DNA of 64,000 bases, taken from IMG/VR virus record IMGVR_UViG_3300021963_000037, positions 62,001 to 126,000 of that record, one strand, 5' to 3'. Source of the stretch: a virus. Positions 60,900-64,000 of this stretch are shown piece after piece; positions within the stretch are counted from its first letter, which is position 1, and the number at the start of each line of letters is the position of its first letter. A program made the translations under genes and the position numbers. The notes beneath the pieces were generated by a model, which was not told the origin of the DNA, made no database searches, and saw only the letters and a list, made by a program, of their open reading frames with translations.

Positions 60900-61328
60900 A
60901 TGCTAGACGAAACTAAATTATTTGACTTTGTGAAAATCATGTTTACAAAGCCAAAAGACTATAAGAATATTAAGGACTTTAATAAGAAACGTCACCATTT
61001 CATGATTAACCGTTTCTTTTCAATTAAGTTTCCTGCAAATGCACAAGCATTTAATATCAATGGTATTAACGGATTAGCAGTGATTGATAGTTGGGCTCTA
61101 GTTGCCCAACGTTTTTCTGCAGTTCCACCATGGATCTATACGAAAACTAAAAAATCTGAATCGGTTGCTGTCGATAAAAAAGAATACATACCTAGTCAAG
61201 AGGCAATTGAATTCTATATGAAAAAGAACGAGATTGGTAAAAGAGAATACAATGAAGCTCTAAAGTTTTTTAGAAAAGAAACTCTTGATGAACTTAAAAG
61301 ATTAGACGAAAACATAAAAGTTTATTAA
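60900..61328 (+). CDS. Unknown replication-cluster protein, possibly clamp-loader small subunit
   Basis: 142 aa, helical. FNKKRHHFMINRFFSIKFP and VPPWIYTKTKK resemble a small helical protein that I recall beside clamp loaders in other large Bacteroidota phages, where it is labelled gp62-like. T4 gp62 is 187 aa and the similarity is weak. Place near gp44 supports it. The next gene overlaps the stop by one base. Confidence 0.4.
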   Translation: MLDETKLFDFVKIMFTKPKDYKNIKDFNKKRHHFMINRFFSIKFPANAQAFNINGINGLAVIDSWALVAQRFSAVPPWIYTKTKKSESVAVDKKEYIPSQEAIEFYMKKNEIGKREYNEALKFFRKETLDELKRLDENIKVY

Positions 61329-62008
61329 TGCAAGATGATTTCTCAATGTATGATGCCGCCGATGTCGTTGATATCGTGCTTTTTAAATATAATTATAACG
61401 ATAATAAACTTTGGACTGGAATTAGAAACAAAATAGAGTTTCTCAGTCCGGATAAAAATTCAATAATTGTTACTAAAGATCAGCTTCTAGATTTTATTGA
61501 AAGAGAATTCCCAAATGAGATTAATTTATTTAATTCAGTTGGGTTTGAAGTTATGCACAAAGAGGTTAATTCAATCTTCTTTATTACCAAACTTCTTACT
61601 CAAATGAAACATCTTAGATGGATTAAATTGACTCTTAATAAGAATAGAACATATAGTCGCTTGACTAAAGACGAAAATGGACTAGATTCAATAAAATTTG
61701 GATTTAAAATACTTCACTTAACATTAAAGACATTTGAAATCTTTGACGAAGATGAAGTGGTTATTTTTAATAAAGTTCTACATGAACAGAGAATTCTAGA
61801 AGAAGGCATACCATATAAAAGACTAAAACTAAATGACTTATTAGATCGTCTAGATCGATGGTTAATGGTTGCAGATAAAGGAAAAGTTAAAGAACTTTCA
61901 GACAATGAGATGGATGTTGTAGATACAATTTCTATCATGTTAGATATGATGAGTGATCCAAAACTAGGTGGCGATAATCCAGAAGTCCTACTAGTCACCG
62001 ATTACTGA
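61328..62008 (+). CDS. Unknown protein (226 aa)
   Basis: 226 aa, helical, acidic, starting on the stop of the previous gene. KHLRWIKLTLNKNRTYSRL is a basic stretch in the middle; no catalytic motif. The C-terminal region is Met/Asp-rich (MLDMMSDPKLGG). It sits between replication genes and the next tail gene, which has its own late promoter. Confidence 0.45.
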   Translation: MQDDFSMYDAADVVDIVLFKYNYNDNKLWTGIRNKIEFLSPDKNSIIVTKDQLLDFIEREFPNEINLFNSVGFEVMHKEVNSIFFITKLLTQMKHLRWIKLTLNKNRTYSRLTKDENGLDSIKFGFKILHLTLKTFEIFDEDEVVIFNKVLHEQRILEEGIPYKRLKLNDLLDRLDRWLMVADKGKVKELSDNEMDVVDTISIMLDMMSDPKLGGDNPEVLLVTDY

Positions 62009-62011
62009 GAA

Positions 62012-62018
62012 TATATAA
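62012..62018 (+). promoter_or_regulatory. Late-type promoter box (TATATAA)
   Basis: GAATATATAAACAA, 19 nt before ATG 62038, at the change from replication to structural genes. Confidence 0.5.
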
Positions 62019-62037
62019 ACAAAATTAACTCATTGTA

Positions 62038-63984
62038 ATGGTTACAGGTAGTATTGCAACAGCATACGGCGATTTTCTAATTGCATCAATCAAGACCCCA
62101 TATTTAAACTTAAAGAAAGTTTTATCATGGGACATACTTTCTGGAGTATCAGACGTTTCAACGTTAGGAACCCTTAGTTTTACTAGTGGTTCTACTATCG
62201 TTTATGGCGTAGGAACCGATTTTACCAGACTTTTTCAAAATTCGCATTTTATCATTGTTGGTAATAGAGTTTTAGAAATTGCAACCGTAACAAATAGTAC
62301 AACGCTAGTTTTAACTCTTCCAGTTAATTTCTCTGGTTCTGGATTTACTTTCTACAGACCGGTAGATGATAATAATAAATTTGATTATACATTCAGATTA
62401 TCAACAGACGCTGGTAAAACATTTAGTGAATTTTCAGAATTAAATACTAATCAACTTCCAGGCGATCTTAAAGCATATCTATGGAATTCAGGTGCTAATG
62501 TACTAATTGATTTTGGTGCAGAAGTATCAGCATTAAATACTGGTGCTAAATTAACATTTATTTCAGCAACTTTAACAGTTGAAACAACTGATGGTACTGT
62601 TGAATCATGTCCACAATTTTGTACAACATGTACAGATCCTTTCATTTATTCAGGTTGCGCAACAATTGAAGCAACTTGCTCAGATGCTAGTGCATTATTT
62701 CAACCATACCGTCAATTTAGATCGCAACAAACATATATTCAATTAGCAAATATTGTTAAGAATATCTTTGGTCACCAAGTTACTTATTTTAGAACTGAAC
62801 CAGACAAGAGAACAAAGGATGTTATCTTAATGGAATATTCATTACATAATGTTGTTGATCAGGATGTTGTTAAAATCTTGGTTCCAGATAATGAATTCCC
62901 GGCAGATTCAACAACTAATTTCGATATGTTTGGTATGGAATTTGAAGATTTTGAAATCCATATCACTCAACAAGAATTCCAAACTGTTTTTGGACAAGGT
63001 AAAAGACCAAGAGAGCATGATTACATGTTCATTCCAATTATCAATAAAATGTACATGATTAATTCAGTCGCTTTAGGAGACCGTTTTAATGAAACTATCA
63101 CATATTGGAAAGTGATGTTGACGAAATATCAAAATGATACTGCTGTACTTAAAAATAGTTTTGAAAATTTAACAGATTCATTAGTCACTGATATCGACGA
63201 AGTATTTGGAGTTGAAATTCAAGATGAGTACATCAAGAATACCAAACCAGATATTTTCCAAACAGTTTCTACTGCTTATTTAGATGGTATTAGAAATTTC
63301 ATATCAACTGATTTAAAAATAGTAGACAGTGAACTTAAAAATAGATGGACAACCGTTTCTAAAAACTATTACGATCTTGGACCTGTTAGTACTGGTTTTG
63401 CAGCAATTGAATATACAGCGCCTGTTAAATCATCAACTGGATTTGCTCTAACATGTTGGTTGTCTCCTGAATTTAATTTTAATTCAACAACAGATTATTG
63501 GGTATTTGGAAATACAACAATCAATAAAGGAATTAAAGTTACTATATCTGGACAAAATATAAAAGTATTTGTTAACGCGAACACTTATACATTTACACCA
63601 AACATTATTATGGGTACTGATAGATGGTATGGTCTGGTTATAAATGGTAACAAACAATTTAATCAATTATCAGTTGCCCTGTACTCATTAGATCCAAATA
63701 ATAATAATGGACGTCCACAATCTGCTTCAAATGATTTAGTAAAAATATTTGAGGAGACAAGAAATCAAGTTTATAATATTTCTTGGGATATTCCTGAATC
63801 TAAATATTCACTTAAAGGAGGTTTGTTAAAACTAACAAACTTAAGATTATTCAATACACCAATTGAAGCCGAACAACACAGCAACGTATTAAATCAATAT
63901 GTTGTTCATGATAATCAGCTTGGTGTAATTATAGACAATGCTATCCCGTCTCTTGGATTCCAGAAATTCAGAAACTCTCAATAA
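62038..63984 (+). CDS. Baseplate/tail structural protein with LamG-like C-terminal domain
   Basis: 648 aa. The N-terminal part holds a G-T-L...G-x-G-T-D-F module like that in the 3 gene. A short Cys cluster (CPQFCTTC, then CATIEATC, about 197-220) could bind metal or be disulfide-linked. Residues 225-400 (YRQFRSQQTYIQLANIVKN; REHDYMFIPIINKMYMINS) suggest a gp8-type wedge protein, tentatively. The C-terminal 220 residues, FALTCWLSPEFN then WYGLVINGNKQFNQLSVALY, resemble a concanavalin/LamG sandwich that binds glycans. The next gene lies outside the window. Confidence 0.55.
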   Translation: MVTGSIATAYGDFLIASIKTPYLNLKKVLSWDILSGVSDVSTLGTLSFTSGSTIVYGVGTDFTRLFQNSHFIIVGNRVLEIATVTNSTTLVLTLPVNFSGSGFTFYRPVDDNNKFDYTFRLSTDAGKTFSEFSELNTNQLPGDLKAYLWNSGANVLIDFGAEVSALNTGAKLTFISATLTVETTDGTVESCPQFCTTCTDPFIYSGCATIEATCSDASALFQPYRQFRSQQTYIQLANIVKNIFGHQVTYFRTEPDKRTKDVILMEYSLHNVVDQDVVKILVPDNEFPADSTTNFDMFGMEFEDFEIHITQQEFQTVFGQGKRPREHDYMFIPIINKMYMINSVALGDRFNETITYWKVMLTKYQNDTAVLKNSFENLTDSLVTDIDEVFGVEIQDEYIKNTKPDIFQTVSTAYLDGIRNFISTDLKIVDSELKNRWTTVSKNYYDLGPVSTGFAAIEYTAPVKSSTGFALTCWLSPEFNFNSTTDYWVFGNTTINKGIKVTISGQNIKVFVNANTYTFTPNIIMGTDRWYGLVINGNKQFNQLSVALYSLDPNNNNGRPQSASNDLVKIFEETRNQVYNISWDIPESKYSLKGGLLKLTNLRLFNTPIEAEQHSNVLNQYVVHDNQLGVIIDNAIPSLGFQKFRNSQ

Positions 63985-64000
63985 TAATTGGGATAGATAT

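Noticed and set aside
1-64000. Prophage, plasmid or CRISPR content
   Set aside because: No integrase, attachment repeats, partition or plasmid replication genes, and no regularly spaced short repeats were seen; gene content is that of a virulent T4-like phage.

Overview
The window is the core of a large, AT-rich, T4-like (contractile-tailed) bacteriophage genome. 61 of 62 genes are on the plus strand, tightly packed, often with 1-17 nt overlaps. Recognisable T4-type proteins include gp32, gp61, UvsY, UvsW, gp43 (in two pieces), gp45, UvsX, gp41, gp46/47, gp44, RNase H, gp55, a gp33-like protein, gp56, gp15, gp4, gp20, gp21 and gp23. Start codons lack Shine-Dalgarno sequences and follow A-rich stretches, which together with the low GC suggests a host in the Bacteroidota (inference). 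No tRNA, CRISPR array, IS element or integrase was seen.

Layout. (1) 0-12.7 kb: tail/baseplate and fibre genes, namely a large 5'-truncated structural protein, two paralogous collagen-repeat/tail-collar fibres (the first ending in a Hint, intein-like, domain) with a pol-beta-type nucleotidyltransferase between them, a membrane-anchored coiled-coil protein, a 688-aa structural protein and a tail-tube-like protein. (2) 12.7-18.2 kb: a capsid-targeted glycine-zipper protein, a RuvC-like resolvase, then gp32, primase, UvsY and UvsW. (3) 18.2-27.2 kb: a run of proteins carrying a T4-type capsid-targeting motif (FEQFI-E-like) at the N- or C-terminus, including an RNA-ligase-family enzyme and a ligase-like/NMN-adenylyltransferase fusion, with a PD-(D/E)xK nuclease in the same run; probably enzymes packaged in the head and delivered with the DNA. 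(4) 27.2-34.5 kb: a metabolism/DNA-modification island with an SGNH-like protein, myo-inositol-1-phosphate synthase, HAD protein, T4 beta-glucosyltransferase homologue, FkbM methyltransferase, helix-hairpin-helix protein resembling thymine-hypermodification pyrophosphorylases, cyclic-phosphate-type receiver protein and gp56-type dCTPase/dUTPase. (5) 34.5-47.3 kb: replication and recombination, with gene 43 split in its fingers region and nrdB, nrdA and gene 45 lying between the halves. (6) 47.3-57.9 kb: gp15, late sigma factor gp55, gp4, a gp2-like candidate, portal, a core protein, a protease-scaffold fusion, the major capsid protein and a capsid-targeted acidic protein. (7) 57.9-64 kb: the only minus-strand gene, clamp loader gp44, RNase H and neighbours, and a baseplate-like protein.

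Regulation can be read from the DNA. Six promoters of the form TGAAAC-N17-TATAAN stand before replication, nucleotide and modification operons. A TATATA(A/G) box usually stands 20-40 nt before structural and head genes, fitting a late system built on gp55, gp33 and gp45. A 47-nt element occurs twice (43/47 identical) before 27.5 and 59.5 kb. Six strong intrinsic terminators separate units.

The most novel prospects are the inositol/glucosyltransferase/methyltransferase/pyrophosphorylase island, which may build an undescribed DNA base modification; the battery of capsid-targeted ligase-type enzymes; and the Hint-tailed fibre. No activity has been shown; all assignments come from reading motifs and from remembered family sequences, without database searches.
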